Origin: Pseudonocardia autotrophica
Lineage (GTDB): Bacteria > Actinomycetota > Actinomycetes > Mycobacteriales > Pseudonocardiaceae
Length of the DNA stretch: 64,000 bases
Reading direction: 5' to 3'
Assembly: GCF_000717175.1 (NCBI RefSeq)
Contig: NZ_JNYD01000021.1
Location: 1 to 64,000 of the forward strand
This document shows, piece by piece, positions 7,865 through 17,079 of the stretch (position 1 is the first letter of the stretch; each line of letters opens with the position of its first letter). A model generated the notes under the pieces. The model was not told where the DNA came from. It saw nothing but the letters and a program-made list of their open reading frames with translations, and ran no database searches. Position numbers and translations under genes: made by a program.

Positions 7865-8611
7865 TCAGGCCAGCAGCGGCGCCAGGCGGGCGGCGTGGTC
7901 GCGCAGGAGCTTGATGATCTCCTCGTTGGGTTCGGCGATGCGGGCGGTGGGTCCGGCGAGGGCGATCCCCGCGACGAGCCGGCCGTCCCGCGGCCCGCGG
8001 ATCGGCACGGCGATGCAGCCTCGGTCCTCCCGGAACTCCCCGCACTGCCGGGCCAGGCCGTCCCGCGCCACCGCCTTCAACGTCCGGTCGAGCTCCGACT
8101 CCGAGGTCACCGTGCGGGCGGTGAACGGCCGGACGTCCCGGACCAACGCGCGCCAGTCCGCCTGCTCGGCAAGCAGCAACCGGCCCAGCGCGAACGCGTA
8201 GGGGAAGCGCGCCAGCTGGCTCGCGTCCGGGGCGGGGTGGTCGGGATCGGGGTCGATCAGCGAGATCTGCCCGGCCGCGAACCAGGCGACGTGCACCGCC
8301 CACCGGGTCTGCGCCCGCATGTGGTCGACGACGGCCCGGGCCGCCGTGTTGAGGACGGTCGTCGCGGGCAGCGCGAGCCGGGCCGCGCGACGGCCGAGCG
8401 CGAACCCGCTCAGGTCGGGCAACCGGACCAGGTACTCCTCGGCGACCAGCAGGTTGAGGATCCGGTAGGTCGTGGCCTGCGGCATGGCGAGCGACTCGGA
8501 GATCTCCTTGGCCGTGACGCCGGGGCCGGCGGCGACGACCTCCTCGAGCACGTGCAACGCGCTCCGGACGGCCTTCGGCTGCCGTCCCGACAGCGGGATG
8601 GGTCCGGTCAT
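7865..8611 (-). CDS. IclR family transcriptional regulator
   Basis: A 248-residue regulator: winged helix-turn-helix at residues about 10-70 (VTAKEISESLAMPQATTYRI) followed by an IclR effector-binding domain with the CGEFREDRGCIAVPIRG block. Such proteins sense small aromatic or aliphatic metabolites. Its ATG overlaps the stop of the upstream APC permease gene (ATGA), so the two are translationally coupled and the regulator probably controls that permease and perhaps the divergent amine module across 10072-10273. The effector is unknown; an amine or amino acid is plausible from context. Confidence 0.9.
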   Translation of the reverse strand: MTGPIPLSGRQPKAVRSALHVLEEVVAAGPGVTAKEISESLAMPQATTYRILNLLVAEEYLVRLPDLSGFALGRRAARLALPATTVLNTAARAVVDHMRAQTRWAVHVAWFAAGQISLIDPDPDHPAPDASQLARFPYAFALGRLLLAEQADWRALVRDVRPFTARTVTSESELDRTLKAVARDGLARQCGEFREDRGCIAVPIRGPRDGRLVAGIALAGPTARIAEPNEEIIKLLRDHAARLAPLLA

Positions 8612-10071
8612 GCCGCGCCGCGGTCAGGGATGAGGACGTCCGCGGTGGTGGTCTCGTCGTACACCCCGATGCCGGCGAGCGCCGCCGGCCGCTTCAGGCG
8701 GACGACCAGGTAGCCGGCCGCGCCGAGCACCGCGAGCCCGGCGAGCAGGAGGCCCGACAGCGGCCGCGTGGCCACGAACGCCACGAGCACGACCAGCAGG
8801 ATCGGCACGATCACCGCGCTGACCGCGACCGCGGGCCAGGTCAGCTCGCCGATCCGGTGCAGGAACACCGGGGCCGCCGCGCACACCAGCAGGTAGGCGA
8901 GCAGGAATCCGCAGGCCGCGAGGGTCAGCACCGTGACCAGCACCGTCGGGAGGGGGACACCGACGGCGAGCAGCACCACCGGTACCCCGGTCGTCACGGG
9001 CACGGACGCGAGGACCGCGAGGTGCGGGGTCCGGAACCGGCGATGGGTGCGGCCGAACGCCTGCGGGGCCACCCCGTCCCGGGAGAGCGAGAACAGCACC
9101 CGGGCCAGCGCCGTCGCCGTCGCCAGGCCGCAGGCCACGAAGGACATGACCAGCCCGAGGTCGAGCAGCACCGGCAGCCATCCCCAGCCCTTGGCCGCGG
9201 CGAGCGCGACGACCGGCTCGGCCTGGCCCGCCAGGCCGCCGGGGGTGGCGGAGAAGCCGAAGACCTGGACCTGGGCGGCGAAGACGTAGAGCACCCCGGC
9301 GACCGCGGCGGTCAGCCCGACGGCCCGCGGCACGCTGCGGAAGGGCTTGCGCACCTCCGTGCCGAGCGAGGTCGCGATCTCGAACCCGATGAAGGCGGCC
9401 AGGGCCGGCAGCACCCCGGCGACGATCCCGCCGAACCCCGGCGGTGGCATCGCCGTGGCCTCGGCGGGCCCCGCGCCGCCCGCCGCCCCGCCGGCCGGTC
9501 CGCCGGCGAGCAGCAGCGAGAACACGATCAGCATCAGGGTGATCGAGATGCTCTCGGCCAGCAGCACGACCCGTGCGGAGAGCCGGGCGCCGCGCAGCAC
9601 CAGCACTCCGGTGCCGAGCCCGATCACGGCCATCACGACCGCGGCGCCGAGGCGACCGCCGCCCACGCCCCACAGGTCGAGCAGCGCCTGGAGGTAGAGG
9701 GTGGCGCCGACGAGGGCGCCGGCGGCCAGCAGCCCGTACCCGAGCAGCGAGGCGAGCGCGCTGGCGTAGGCGGCGGCGGGGGTCAGCCCCTTCGCCGTCA
9801 GGCTGTACAGCCCCCCGGACGCGGCCATGCGCCGGGTGAACCGGGCGATGCAGCCCGCGACCAGCAGCGCGAGCACCGTCGCGATGGCGAACGACCACAC
9901 CGTGCCGTGCCCGGCGGAGACGGCGACGATCGCCGGCGTCGCGGCCATCGCGGCCGACGGCGCGGCCCCCGAGACCGACTGGGCGAACACCTCGAGCGGC
10001 CCCAGCCGGCGTCGCTCCAGCCCCTCGACCGGTGACCGGCTGCGCAACCGCAAGCGCGCCTCATCGCGCAT
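8608..10071 (-). CDS. APC family amino acid/amine permease
   Basis: A 487-residue membrane protein with about 12 predicted helices and the APC core pattern: the first unwound helix GAAPSAAMAATPAIVAV and the helix-6 region PALAAFIGFEIATSLGTEVR, followed by RSVPRAV. These proton- or sodium-coupled importers carry amino acids, polyamines and amines. The ATG at 10071 follows GAGAGGGG, preferred to an ATG 26 codons further up. The stop overlaps the IclR start. It is divergent from a second APC permease that leads the copper amine oxidase operon, so the two probably import related nitrogen compounds. Confidence 0.88.
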   Translation of the reverse strand: MRDEARLRLRSRSPVEGLERRRLGPLEVFAQSVSGAAPSAAMAATPAIVAVSAGHGTVWSFAIATVLALLVAGCIARFTRRMAASGGLYSLTAKGLTPAAAYASALASLLGYGLLAAGALVGATLYLQALLDLWGVGGGRLGAAVVMAVIGLGTGVLVLRGARLSARVVLLAESISITLMLIVFSLLLAGGPAGGAAGGAGPAEATAMPPPGFGGIVAGVLPALAAFIGFEIATSLGTEVRKPFRSVPRAVGLTAAVAGVLYVFAAQVQVFGFSATPGGLAGQAEPVVALAAAKGWGWLPVLLDLGLVMSFVACGLATATALARVLFSLSRDGVAPQAFGRTHRRFRTPHLAVLASVPVTTGVPVVLLAVGVPLPTVLVTVLTLAACGFLLAYLLVCAAAPVFLHRIGELTWPAVAVSAVIVPILLVVLVAFVATRPLSGLLLAGLAVLGAAGYLVVRLKRPAALAGIGVYDETTTADVLIPDRGAA

Positions 10072-10156
10072 CCGACGCCCCTCTCCCACGCACGGCCCCG
10101 AGCGTAGGTGGGGAATGTTAGCCACAGCCTGCACCGCCATGACCAGCATCGACCCC

Positions 10157-10199
10157 TCGAATGAGAACCGCGGCTGCGTCCCCGGGTTCGAATGAGAAC
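10157..10199. promoter_or_regulatory. Two 12-bp direct repeats in the divergent permease promoter
   Basis: TCGAATGAGAAC occurs at 10157-10168 and again at 10188-10199, 31 bp apart, about three helical turns. They lie between the two divergent APC permease genes. A regulator dimer or pair binding the same face of the helix, perhaps the nearby IclR protein, is inferred. Confidence 0.55.
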
Positions 10200-10273
10200 G
10201 TGCTTTGACTCACGCCGCGCCTCCGCCCACGGTGGTCGACATCACTCTTCCGAGTCACCCTGGAGAGCCGCTG

Positions 10274-11704
10274 ATGAGCGTCACGGGTTCGGATCGACCG
10301 CACACCCTCACCGGCAGGCTCGGTGTGGGGTCGATCGTGTTCATGGTCGTCGCCGCCGCCGCGCCGCTGACCGTCATCGCCGGCACCGTCCCGCTCGGCC
10401 TGGCCGCGGGCAACGGTGCCGCCTTCCCCACCACCTTCGCCCTGTGCTGCGGGATCCTGCTGCTGTTCGCGGTCGGGTTCTGCGCGATGAGCAAGCACGT
10501 GCCGAACGCCGGCGCCTTCTACGCCTACGTGCAGAAGGGGCTCGGCAAGCGGCTGGGTCTCGGCTCCGCCTTTCTCGCGCTGGTCACCTACGCGGCCGTG
10601 CAGCTGGCGGTCTTCGGCTACATCGGCGCGGTGATCGACGCCCTGGTCCAGCACTGGGGTGGCCCCGCGCTGCCGTGGTGGGTGTGGTCGCTGGTCGTCG
10701 CCGCGGTCGTCGGGGTGCTCGGGTACCGGCACATCGAGCTGTCCGGCAAGGTGCTCGGCGCCCTGCTGATCGCGGAGGTCGCGATCGTCCTCGTGTTCGA
10801 CGCCGTGGTGATCGGCAGCGGTGAGCACCTCTCGACCGCGTTCGTGAAGCCCCCGGAGTTCGTGTCCGGCTCGCTCGGCATCGCGATCATGTTCGCCATC
10901 GCGTCGTTCATCGGGTTCGAGGCCACCGCGGTGTTCCGCGACGAGGCCCGGGACCCGCAGCGCACCATTCCGCGGGCGACCTACACCGCGCTGCTGCTGA
11001 TCGGCGTCTTCTACACCCTGTCCAGCTGGGCCGTCGTGTCCGCGTGGGGCGACGCCGCCGCGGTCGAGGCCGCGGGCACCGACCCCGGCAACATGATCAT
11101 CACGACGATCACGAACGTCCTCGGGCCCGTCGGCGGCGACGTCGCCCAGGTCCTGCTGATGACCAGCCTCTTCGCCGCGGCGCTGTCCTTCCACAACGTG
11201 CTGGCGCGGTACTACTTCTCGCTCGGCAACGCCGGCGCACTGCACCCGGCGGTGGGGCGCAGCCACCCGCGGCACTCCTCGCCGCACGTCGCCTCGCTGA
11301 CCCAGACCGTCGTCGCCGTCGCGTTCCTGGTGATCTTCGCGATCGCCGGGATGGACCCGGTGACCCAGGTCTTCGCCTGGATGGCCGGCACCGCGACCCT
11401 CGGCGTGCTCGGGCTGATGACCCTGACCTGCGCCGCCGTGCTCGTCTACTTCCGCCGCAGCCGCGTCGACACCCGGGTCTGGCACACCGTCATCGCCCCG
11501 GCCCTCGGGCTGATCGGCCTGCTCGCCTGCCTCGTCCTGACCGTCTCGAACTTCCCGACGCTGATCGGCGGCTCGGGCGCGCTGGCCTTCGGCATCGGCG
11601 CGATCCTCGTCCTGGCGTTCGTCTTCGGCGTCGTCTGGTCCCGCCTGCGCACCGTGTCCGGCTCCGTCCCGGCCACCACCGTCCCCGCCGCCGACGCGGC
11701 CTGA
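10274..11704 (+). CDS. APC family permease, first gene of the amine oxidase operon
   Basis: A 476-residue APC transporter. Helix 1 has GSIVFMVVAAAAPLTVIAG and the helix-6 area ASFIGFEATAVFRDEARDPQ is followed by RTIPRATY, both standard for amino acid and amine importers. The ATG at 10274 follows GGAGAG by 6-7 nt; an upstream in-frame ATG at 10205 has none. Only 14 nt, with an AAAGGAG ribosome-binding site, separate it from the copper amine oxidase gene, so its cargo is probably that enzyme's amine substrate. It is distinct in sequence from the divergent permease at 8608-10071. Confidence 0.9.
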   Translation: MSVTGSDRPHTLTGRLGVGSIVFMVVAAAAPLTVIAGTVPLGLAAGNGAAFPTTFALCCGILLLFAVGFCAMSKHVPNAGAFYAYVQKGLGKRLGLGSAFLALVTYAAVQLAVFGYIGAVIDALVQHWGGPALPWWVWSLVVAAVVGVLGYRHIELSGKVLGALLIAEVAIVLVFDAVVIGSGEHLSTAFVKPPEFVSGSLGIAIMFAIASFIGFEATAVFRDEARDPQRTIPRATYTALLLIGVFYTLSSWAVVSAWGDAAAVEAAGTDPGNMIITTITNVLGPVGGDVAQVLLMTSLFAAALSFHNVLARYYFSLGNAGALHPAVGRSHPRHSSPHVASLTQTVVAVAFLVIFAIAGMDPVTQVFAWMAGTATLGVLGLMTLTCAAVLVYFRRSRVDTRVWHTVIAPALGLIGLLACLVLTVSNFPTLIGGSGALAFGIGAILVLAFVFGVVWSRLRTVSGSVPATTVPAADAA

Positions 11705-11718
11705 AAGGAGAACCTCCG

Positions 11719-13656
11719 ATGACCACCCTCGAGAACCGCACCCACGCGCTCGCCATGACGAGCGAGGCGGAGGTCCGCGCCGTCCGCGAGGTGCTGCTCG
11801 ACGCCGGACTGCTGGGCGAGACCGTCCGCTACACCTTCTTCACGCCCGAGGAGCCCGCCAAGGGCGAGGTCCTGAGCGGTGCGGAGACCGACCGCCGCTT
11901 CCGCGTGATCCTGCTCGACATCGCCAGCGGCCGCTCCTGGGACGTCGTGGTGTCCACCGACTCCCGCTCGGTCGTGTCCAACCGCGAGCTCGACCCGCCC
12001 CGCGACGGCCAGCCGCCGATCATCGACACCGAGTTCGAGATGATCGAGGACATCCTCAACGCGGCCGCCGAGTGGCGCGAGGCCCTCGAGCGCCGCGGCA
12101 TCGACCCCGCGCAGGTGCGCGCGGTCCCGCTGTCCGCCGGCGCCTTCGACGACTACCCCGAGCACCCGGGCCACCGCGTGGTGCGCGCCTTCGGCTTCCG
12201 CCAGGACCACGAGAAGGACCACCCGTGGGCGCACCCGATCGACGGGCTCGTCGCCTACGTCGACCTCACCGCCCGCACCGTGGACCGCGTCGTCGACCAC
12301 GCCGAGCACCCCGTGCCCGAGACGACCGGCAACTTCGACGACCCCGAGGTCCAGGGCCCGCCGCTCGACCTCAAGCCGATCGAGATCACCCAGCCGCAGG
12401 GCCGCTCGTTCACCGTCGAGGACGGGCACGTCCGCTGGGGCAAGTGGGACCTGCGCATCGGGTTCAACGAGCGCGAGGGCCTGACCCTGCACCAGATCGC
12501 CTTCGACGGCCGCCCCATCTGCTACCGCGCCTCGGTGGCCGAGATGGTGGTCCCCTACGCCGACCCGTCGCCGGTCCGCTTCTGGCAGAACTACTTCGAC
12601 TGCGGCGAGTACATGTTCGCCCGCTACGCCGACTCGCTGCAGCTGGGCTGCGACTGCCTCGGCGACATCCTCTACACGGACGCCGTGATCGCCGACGACC
12701 TCGGCAACCCGCGCACCATCGAGAACGCGATCTGCATGCACGAGGAGGACTACGGCGTCCTCTGGAAGCACTCGGACATGTTCACCGGGTCCCGCGAGAC
12801 CCGCCGCCAGCGCCGCCTGGTGATCTCGTTCTTCACGCCGATCGGCAACTACGACTACGGCTTCTACTGGTACCTCTACCTCGACGGCACCATCGAGCTG
12901 GAGTGCAAGGCCACCGGCATCGTGTTCACCTCGGGCACGCCCGGCGAGTACGCCACCGAGATCGCGCCCGGCCTCGGCGCCCCGTTCCACCAGCACCTGT
13001 TCTCCGCCCGGCTGGACATGACCGTCGACGGCGGGCCCAACGCCGTCGAGGAGATCGAGGCCGCCCGGGTCCCGATGGGCGAGGGCAACCCGTACGGCAA
13101 CGCGTTCCGCCGCAGCGTGACGCGCCTGTCCCGGGAGTCCGACGCCCAGCGCGACGCCAACGCCTCCACCGGCCGGGTCTGGCACATCATCAACACCGAG
13201 AAGACCAACGCCCTGGGCCAGCCCGTCGGGTACACCCTGCACCCGGAGGGCCAGCCGACCCTGCTGGCCGACGACGCGTCCGTGATCCGGTCCCGCGCCA
13301 CGTTCGCCGCCAAGGCGCTGTGGGTCACGCAGTACGACGCGGACGAGCGCTACCCCGCCGGTGACTTCGTGAACCAGAACCCGGGCGGCGCGGGGCTGCC
13401 GGCCTGGGTGCAGGCGGACCGGCCGGTCGACGGCGAGGACATCGTCGTGTGGCACACCTTCGGGCTCACGCACTTCCCGCGCCCGGAGGACTGGCCGATC
13501 ATGCCGGTCGACTACACCGGCTTCGTGCTCAAGCCGTCGGGCTTCTTCGACCGCAACCCCGCGCTCGACATCCCGGCCTCCACCAACGGCCACTGCCACG
13601 GCGGCAAGGAGAACGGCGAGGTGCACGGCCCGGGCAAGGACCGCGGGGCCGAGTGA
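11719..13656 (+). CDS. Primary (copper, topaquinone) amine oxidase
   Basis: A 645-residue quinoprotein that oxidises a primary amine to the aldehyde, ammonia and H2O2. The topaquinone precursor is Tyr378 in TPIGNYDYGFYWY; copper ligands are His424 and His426 (FHQHLF) plus the His of FGLTHFPRPEDWPIMP; the catalytic base is Asp294 in NYFDCGEYMF. These positions are offset by only a few residues from the Arthrobacter globiformis enzyme as I remember it. No signal peptide, so cytoplasmic like the Arthrobacter enzymes. AAAGGAG precedes the ATG at 11719. The stop overlaps the next gene (TGATG). Preceded by an APC permease; likely substrates include aromatic or short alkyl amines such as those released by the neighbouring amidase. 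Confidence 0.95.
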   Translation: MTTLENRTHALAMTSEAEVRAVREVLLDAGLLGETVRYTFFTPEEPAKGEVLSGAETDRRFRVILLDIASGRSWDVVVSTDSRSVVSNRELDPPRDGQPPIIDTEFEMIEDILNAAAEWREALERRGIDPAQVRAVPLSAGAFDDYPEHPGHRVVRAFGFRQDHEKDHPWAHPIDGLVAYVDLTARTVDRVVDHAEHPVPETTGNFDDPEVQGPPLDLKPIEITQPQGRSFTVEDGHVRWGKWDLRIGFNEREGLTLHQIAFDGRPICYRASVAEMVVPYADPSPVRFWQNYFDCGEYMFARYADSLQLGCDCLGDILYTDAVIADDLGNPRTIENAICMHEEDYGVLWKHSDMFTGSRETRRQRRLVISFFTPIGNYDYGFYWYLYLDGTIELECKATGIVFTSGTPGEYATEIAPGLGAPFHQHLFSARLDMTVDGGPNAVEEIEAARVPMGEGNPYGNAFRRSVTRLSRESDAQRDANASTGRVWHIINTEKTNALGQPVGYTLHPEGQPTLLADDASVIRSRATFAAKALWVTQYDADERYPAGDFVNQNPGGAGLPAWVQADRPVDGEDIVVWHTFGLTHFPRPEDWPIMPVDYTGFVLKPSGFFDRNPALDIPASTNGHCHGGKENGEVHGPGKDRGAE

Positions 13657-14126
13657 TGCACGGCGCGGGCTGGTGGGAGGCCGTCGTCGGCGTGGCGTGC
13701 CTGCTCGCCGCGGCGGTCTTCCTCGCCCGCGCACGCCGTGCCCCGGCGCACCGCTTCACCGCGCTGGGGCACGGCGGCATGGCGCTCGCGATGTGCGCCA
13801 TGGCGGCCGGCGGGCTCGTCCTGTCGGCCGCCCTCGCCGTGGTGTCCTGCCTGTTCACCCTGGCCGGACGACGGCGGGGCGAGGGCACCGAGAACGGCGC
13901 AGTGGTCCACAGCTGTCTGGCCGCGTGCGCGATGGTGGCGATGCCCTTCGTCGCGGGGGACCACGGCGGTCTCACGGTCGCGGCCGTCTGCCTGGCCCTG
14001 ACCGGCTACTTCGCCGTGCGGAGCGGGCGCTGGCTGGAGGCGCTGCGCGGACGGTTCCGCGCGGAACCCGTCGCCCACCTCGTGATGAGCGGCGCGATGG
14101 CCACCACCTTCCTCACGATGATCTGA
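13656..14126 (+). CDS. His/Met-rich membrane protein, DUF5134-like
   Basis: A 156-residue protein with four or five hydrophobic segments, resembling the actinobacterial DUF5134 group. Histidine and methionine cluster inside membrane stretches: HRFTALGHGGMALAMCAM, VVHSCLAACAMVAM and HLVMSGAMATTFLTM. Such His/Met patterns suggest copper binding, although the family's function is not established. Its ATG overlaps the stop of the copper amine oxidase gene (TGATG), so the two are translationally coupled. I therefore infer a role in copper supply for the oxidase. The start is fixed by this overlap; the protein lacks a cleavable signal. Confidence 0.8.
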   Translation: MHGAGWWEAVVGVACLLAAAVFLARARRAPAHRFTALGHGGMALAMCAMAAGGLVLSAALAVVSCLFTLAGRRRGEGTENGAVVHSCLAACAMVAMPFVAGDHGGLTVAAVCLALTGYFAVRSGRWLEALRGRFRAEPVAHLVMSGAMATTFLTMI

Positions 14127-14155
14127 CGTGATCTGACGGCCCGGAGGGGGCTCGG

Positions 14156-14806
14156 ATGTCCGGACCGGTCGACGAGGCGGAGGCCTACCGGGTCGCGTTC
14201 GGGCTCGCGGCGGCGGCGCAGCAACCCTCCTGGAGTGCGGCCGCCGCGACGGTGCTCGAGGAGCTGGGCACCCACCTCCCCACCGCGGCCGCGGCGCTGG
14301 TGGCCCTGGCCGGTGCGGCCGATCTGTCCCGCCGGTTGCTGACCCTGCTGGAGTGCGGCGGCGTCGAGGGACCCGCCGCCGTCGTCGGGCCCGACGCCAC
14401 GGTGGTGCCGGTGCCCGGCCGCCCCGGGCCGCCCGGGCTCGACGACGAGCTCGCGGCCCGGATCGTCCGCTGGCGCCGCACCCGTCCGGACCCGCCGCAG
14501 GCGCGGTTCCTCGCCCCGGCGCCCGCGGGCTGGGTTCCGCTGCAGCTCGTCGCGGTCGAGGACGGCACGCTCGTCGCCACCCGACCCTCGGACGCCGCCC
14601 ACGGACTGTCCTACCGGGAGGCCGAGGTGCTGACGCTGCTGGCCGACGGGCTGGCCAACGCGACCATCGCCCGCCGGCTCGGGATCAGCGCCCGCACCAC
14701 GGCCCACCACGTCGAGCACGTCCTCGGGAAGCTGCAGGTGGACTGCCGGGTGTCCGCAGCCCGGCTCGCCGTCGAGCAGGGGCTGCGGCTGCTTCCCGAG
14801 GCGTGA
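14156..14806 (+). CDS. LuxR family regulator next to the dimethylformamidase genes
   Basis: A 216-residue regulator. The C-terminal 60 residues are a LuxR helix-turn-helix (LSYREAEVLTLLADGLANAT and GISARTTAHHVEHVLGKLQV). The N-terminal 145 residues are Ala/Pro-rich and match no sensor domain I can name. GGAGGGG precedes the ATG at 14156. It follows the amine oxidase operon by 29 nt on the same strand and ends 2 nt from the convergent end of the dimethylformamidase large-subunit gene. In Paracoccus aminophilus the dmfA genes are activated by a LuxR-type protein, DmfR, so this gene is the natural candidate activator here; that role is inferred from position. Confidence 0.85.
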   Translation: MSGPVDEAEAYRVAFGLAAAAQQPSWSAAAATVLEELGTHLPTAAAALVALAGAADLSRRLLTLLECGGVEGPAAVVGPDATVVPVPGRPGPPGLDDELAARIVRWRRTRPDPPQARFLAPAPAGWVPLQLVAVEDGTLVATRPSDAAHGLSYREAEVLTLLADGLANATIARRLGISARTTAHHVEHVLGKLQVDCRVSAARLAVEQGLRLLPEA

Positions 14807-14808
14807 CC

Positions 14809-17079
14809 TCACACGTCGAGCGGCTCCAGCGGCTCGGGGTCGGCGAAGCGCTCCAGCACGTTGCGGGTGAGGCGGGAGACGTCGTTGTCGTAGCCGTTGG
14901 TCGCGAGGCTGCCGGCCCAGGCGATGGAGCCGGTGGAGAACACGCCCCCGCCGTTGGCCGTCGTCAGGTAGACGACGTCGGCGCGGACCTGGAAGTTGTC
15001 CGTGCCGCCCAGGCCGTCGAAGGGGAAGTAGATGTCCTCCGCGACCAGCGGGTAGTTGTCCGAGTGCCGGCCCGCGCTGGTGGCGAGGAGCAGCGCGTTC
15101 GGCGGGGTGCCGAGGGTGAGGTCGTACCGGTCGCACTCGTGCCCGGCGGCGCCGCTGCCGACGAGCCCGTGGTCGCCGAGCACCGTGGTCCCGTCCAGGC
15201 CCGCGGTGAGGAAACCGGCCCGCGGGTCGGCGAAGTCCTGCAGGGTGTCGTAGGCCGAGGAGTGGTCCATGCCCTCGGTGGTGAACCCGACGCCGAAGAG
15301 CTTCTGCGGGCTGCGGCCGCGATTGCGCCAGATCCCGCCGCGCTCCGGGCTGAAGGCCATGTGCAGCTCGCCCGGCCGGGCCTGCCAGGCGCGGCACCCG
15401 GCCTCGCCCTTGCGCACCTCCATCAGGTGCGGCTTGTCCGGGTGGAACGTGCTGACCCAGTAGAACCCGTTGCCGCCCATGTACATCCCGCGGCCGCCGG
15501 CGCCGAGGTAGGTCTCCCAGGCGTCGAGCATCCGCGCGGAGTAGTACTCGGGGTGGGTGCCGGTGAGGACCACGGCGTAGCGGCCGAGCAGCTCGGCGCC
15601 CTCGCGGTCGAGGTCCTCGTCGGTGGCCACGTCGAACTCCGCTCCCACGCCGTGCAGCCAGTCGACGAGGTGCAGGTCGGCGGGGAACTGCCACAGCGAG
15701 CCGGTGCTGTGCCGGTGGCCGGGACGCATCGTGAGGATCGGCCGGAGCCGGCTGGTGTGCCCGACGCCGCTGCCGTCCGAGTGGTGGTCGTAGGTCGACA
15801 GGCCGTACTCGGGGTGCTCGAGGAGCTTGAGGTCGGGCGCGGCGAAGACCGAGGTGTGGCCGAGGATCGACTGGGCCACCGGGACCTCGGGGACGATGTG
15901 GTCATTGGCGTAGGCCAGGTAGCTCGCGGTCGGGAAGAGCAGCAGGACCTTCGCCGTGGCCGTGCCCCGCGGGGGCAGCACCCAGAACGGGATGTGGTCC
16001 ACGGTGTCGCCGAGCGTGATCCGCAGCGCATAGACGGCGCTGGGCAGGTCGTCCGGGACCGCGAGGCGGACGTCGGTCTCCCAGCCGGCGTCGTCCAGGG
16101 CGTCGTCGGTGAAGTGGACGGCGCCGTACTGCTCGGGCGCGTGCCGGTAGTTCTCCTCCTCGCCGGTCCAGTTCCAGCCGGTCATGGCGCGGTACGGGGC
16201 GTTGTGGCCGTGGCCGTGGCCGTGCAGGCCGTGCGGGCCGCGGTCGGTGTAGGTGTCCGAGGGGACGCCCGAGCGGCCGATCTCGGCGGCGAAGTCCCAG
16301 TGCGCCAGCAGGTCCGCGCTCGGCCGCTCACCACGGGCCAGGGCCGCGCGGTCCTCGTCGCTGAGGGCGTGCGCGTAGACGGCCGGGGAGTCGAGCTTGC
16401 CGTTGTAGTGGTCGGTGAGGCCTGCTGCCCCACTCGACGCGGCCAGCACCGTGTCGGCGTCGGGCTGCGCGGGGACCGGGGCGCCCGCGTCGGCGCCGGT
16501 GGTCGGGGCGGCCAGCCCGACCGCCGGGCTCCACAGGCTGTTCGCCGAGGTCAGCGTGGGGGTGGCGGTGACGACGGTGGCGCCGTCGCTCCAGCTCGCC
16601 GTGACCGAGTACCAGATCCAGGGGGCGAGCGGGGCGTCCGCGACGGTCTCGTGGACGGTCGTCCCGTCGCCGAGGCGCAGGGTCACCCGGCCGTCGACGA
16701 GCCCGAGCCACCATCCGCCCGTCCCGTCCCAGCGGGAGACGAAGGCCTGCGGCCCCTTCGCGGGCGTGGTCGGCTGGACGAACACGTGCACGGCGCCGGT
16801 GCCGCCGAGCGCCAGCCGCCCGCCGTCCGGCACGACGACCGCGGAGCCCGTCCGGATCTCCTGATGGCGGGCGGGGTAGCTGCCCGTGGCGGGCGTGTCG
16901 ACCACCGACTCCCGGAAGCCCGGGCCGGCCGGGTTGGTGTCGCCGTTGCGCAGCCGCACGACCTCGGCACGGAACTCGCCGGGCTCGTCGCAGCTGACCT
17001 TGAACTCGATCGTCTCGCCGGGCGCGACCGAGAAGCGGTCGGCGTAGCCGGTCACGGTGGGCCGGGGCACGTGCACCAT
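14809..17079 (-). CDS. dmfA2: N,N-dimethylformamidase large (beta) subunit
   Basis: A 756-residue catalytic subunit, close to the 762 residues I recall for the known enzymes, which hydrolyse dimethylformamide to dimethylamine and formate. The characterised Paracoccus enzyme uses mononuclear iron held by two Tyr and one Glu. Matching residues here are Tyr390 (FPTASYLAYAND), Tyr430 (EYGLSTYDHHSDG) and His509/Glu511 (TGTHPEYYS), at a near-constant offset of 9-10 from the published numbering as I remember it. The N-terminal 300 residues are a beta-rich, lectin-like region. Its ATG overlaps the small-subunit stop (TGATG), with GGAGGT upstream. Other formamides or short amides may be the real substrate. 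Confidence 0.88.
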   Translation of the reverse strand: MVHVPRPTVTGYADRFSVAPGETIEFKVSCDEPGEFRAEVVRLRNGDTNPAGPGFRESVVDTPATGSYPARHQEIRTGSAVVVPDGGRLALGGTGAVHVFVQPTTPAKGPQAFVSRWDGTGGWWLGLVDGRVTLRLGDGTTVHETVADAPLAPWIWYSVTASWSDGATVVTATPTLTSANSLWSPAVGLAAPTTGADAGAPVPAQPDADTVLAASSGAAGLTDHYNGKLDSPAVYAHALSDEDRAALARGERPSADLLAHWDFAAEIGRSGVPSDTYTDRGPHGLHGHGHGHNAPYRAMTGWNWTGEEENYRHAPEQYGAVHFTDDALDDAGWETDVRLAVPDDLPSAVYALRITLGDTVDHIPFWVLPPRGTATAKVLLLFPTASYLAYANDHIVPEVPVAQSILGHTSVFAAPDLKLLEHPEYGLSTYDHHSDGSGVGHTSRLRPILTMRPGHRHSTGSLWQFPADLHLVDWLHGVGAEFDVATDEDLDREGAELLGRYAVVLTGTHPEYYSARMLDAWETYLGAGGRGMYMGGNGFYWVSTFHPDKPHLMEVRKGEAGCRAWQARPGELHMAFSPERGGIWRNRGRSPQKLFGVGFTTEGMDHSSAYDTLQDFADPRAGFLTAGLDGTTVLGDHGLVGSGAAGHECDRYDLTLGTPPNALLLATSAGRHSDNYPLVAEDIYFPFDGLGGTDNFQVRADVVYLTTANGGGVFSTGSIAWAGSLATNGYDNDVSRLTRNVLERFADPEPLEPLDV

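Noticed and set aside
11446..13734. Long antisense frame over the copper amine oxidase gene
   Set aside because: Val/Glu/His-rich shadow with no motif; the amine oxidase on the other strand carries all catalytic residues.
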